Positions 6,265 to 6,286 of a stretch of 6,286 bases of DNA are shown here, in pieces. The DNA lies in NCBI GenBank assembly GCA_937898375.1, contig CALEJX010000458.1, forward strand, positions 1 through 6,286, in the 5' to 3' direction. Under the pieces are notes generated by a model, which saw only the letters and a program-made list of their open reading frames with translations, had not been told where the DNA came from and made no database searches. This DNA comes from an uncultured Ruminococcus sp. (GTDB taxonomy: Bacteria > Bacillota > Clostridia > Oscillospirales > Ruminococcaceae). Positions within the stretch are counted from its first letter, which is position 1, and every line of letters starts with the position of its first letter. The position numbers and the translations under genes are program-made.

Positions 6265-6286
6265 TATGTGATATATAAATTATGGA

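Overview
The window fits a gut-type Firmicute of the Clostridia, most likely a Ruminococcus-like Oscillospiraceae. The evidence is AGA-rich arginine codons, strong GGAGG-type ribosome binding sites, a clostridial-style tRNA-dependent asparagine/glutamine pathway, an archaeal-type aspartyl-tRNA synthetase, a Gram-positive-style lipoprotein, and GC-rich palindromes between A+T-richer genes. This placement is inference from gene content; no rRNA is present.

Positions 1-116 hold a densely structured, palindrome-rich stretch that looks like a dispersed repeat and may carry a tiny ORF (45-119). Positions 145-4781 form one + strand operon: gatC, gatA, then a single 957-codon gene that fuses gatB to a complete archaeal-type aspartyl-tRNA synthetase (AspRS). 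An 11-bp intrinsic terminator closes it at 4800-4834. Positions 4835-5016 contain two GC-rich hairpins and a probable promoter. Positions 5017-6264 encode a lipoprotein of the GHL10 (DUF187/YngK/DigH) glycosidase-like family. The last 22 bases hold nothing recognisable.

The operon encodes the indirect route to Asn-tRNA. A non-discriminating AspRS mischarges tRNA(Asn) with Asp; GatB phosphorylates the side chain; GatA releases ammonia from glutamine; and GatC holds GatA and GatB together. Normally AspRS and GatCAB are separate proteins that at most associate through tRNA (the transamidosome). Here the synthetase and the kinase subunit are one polypeptide joined by a charged linker of about 40 residues. 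This is the most interesting object in the window. The AspRS half carries His where discriminating archaeal enzymes have Trp, which agrees with tRNA(Asn) charging.

The second oddity is a frameshift near the start of gatA (about 500-504). The N-terminal 18 codons and the rest of the gene lie in different frames, although all catalytic residues are intact. A base lost in sequencing or a very recent mutation is more likely than programmed frameshifting.
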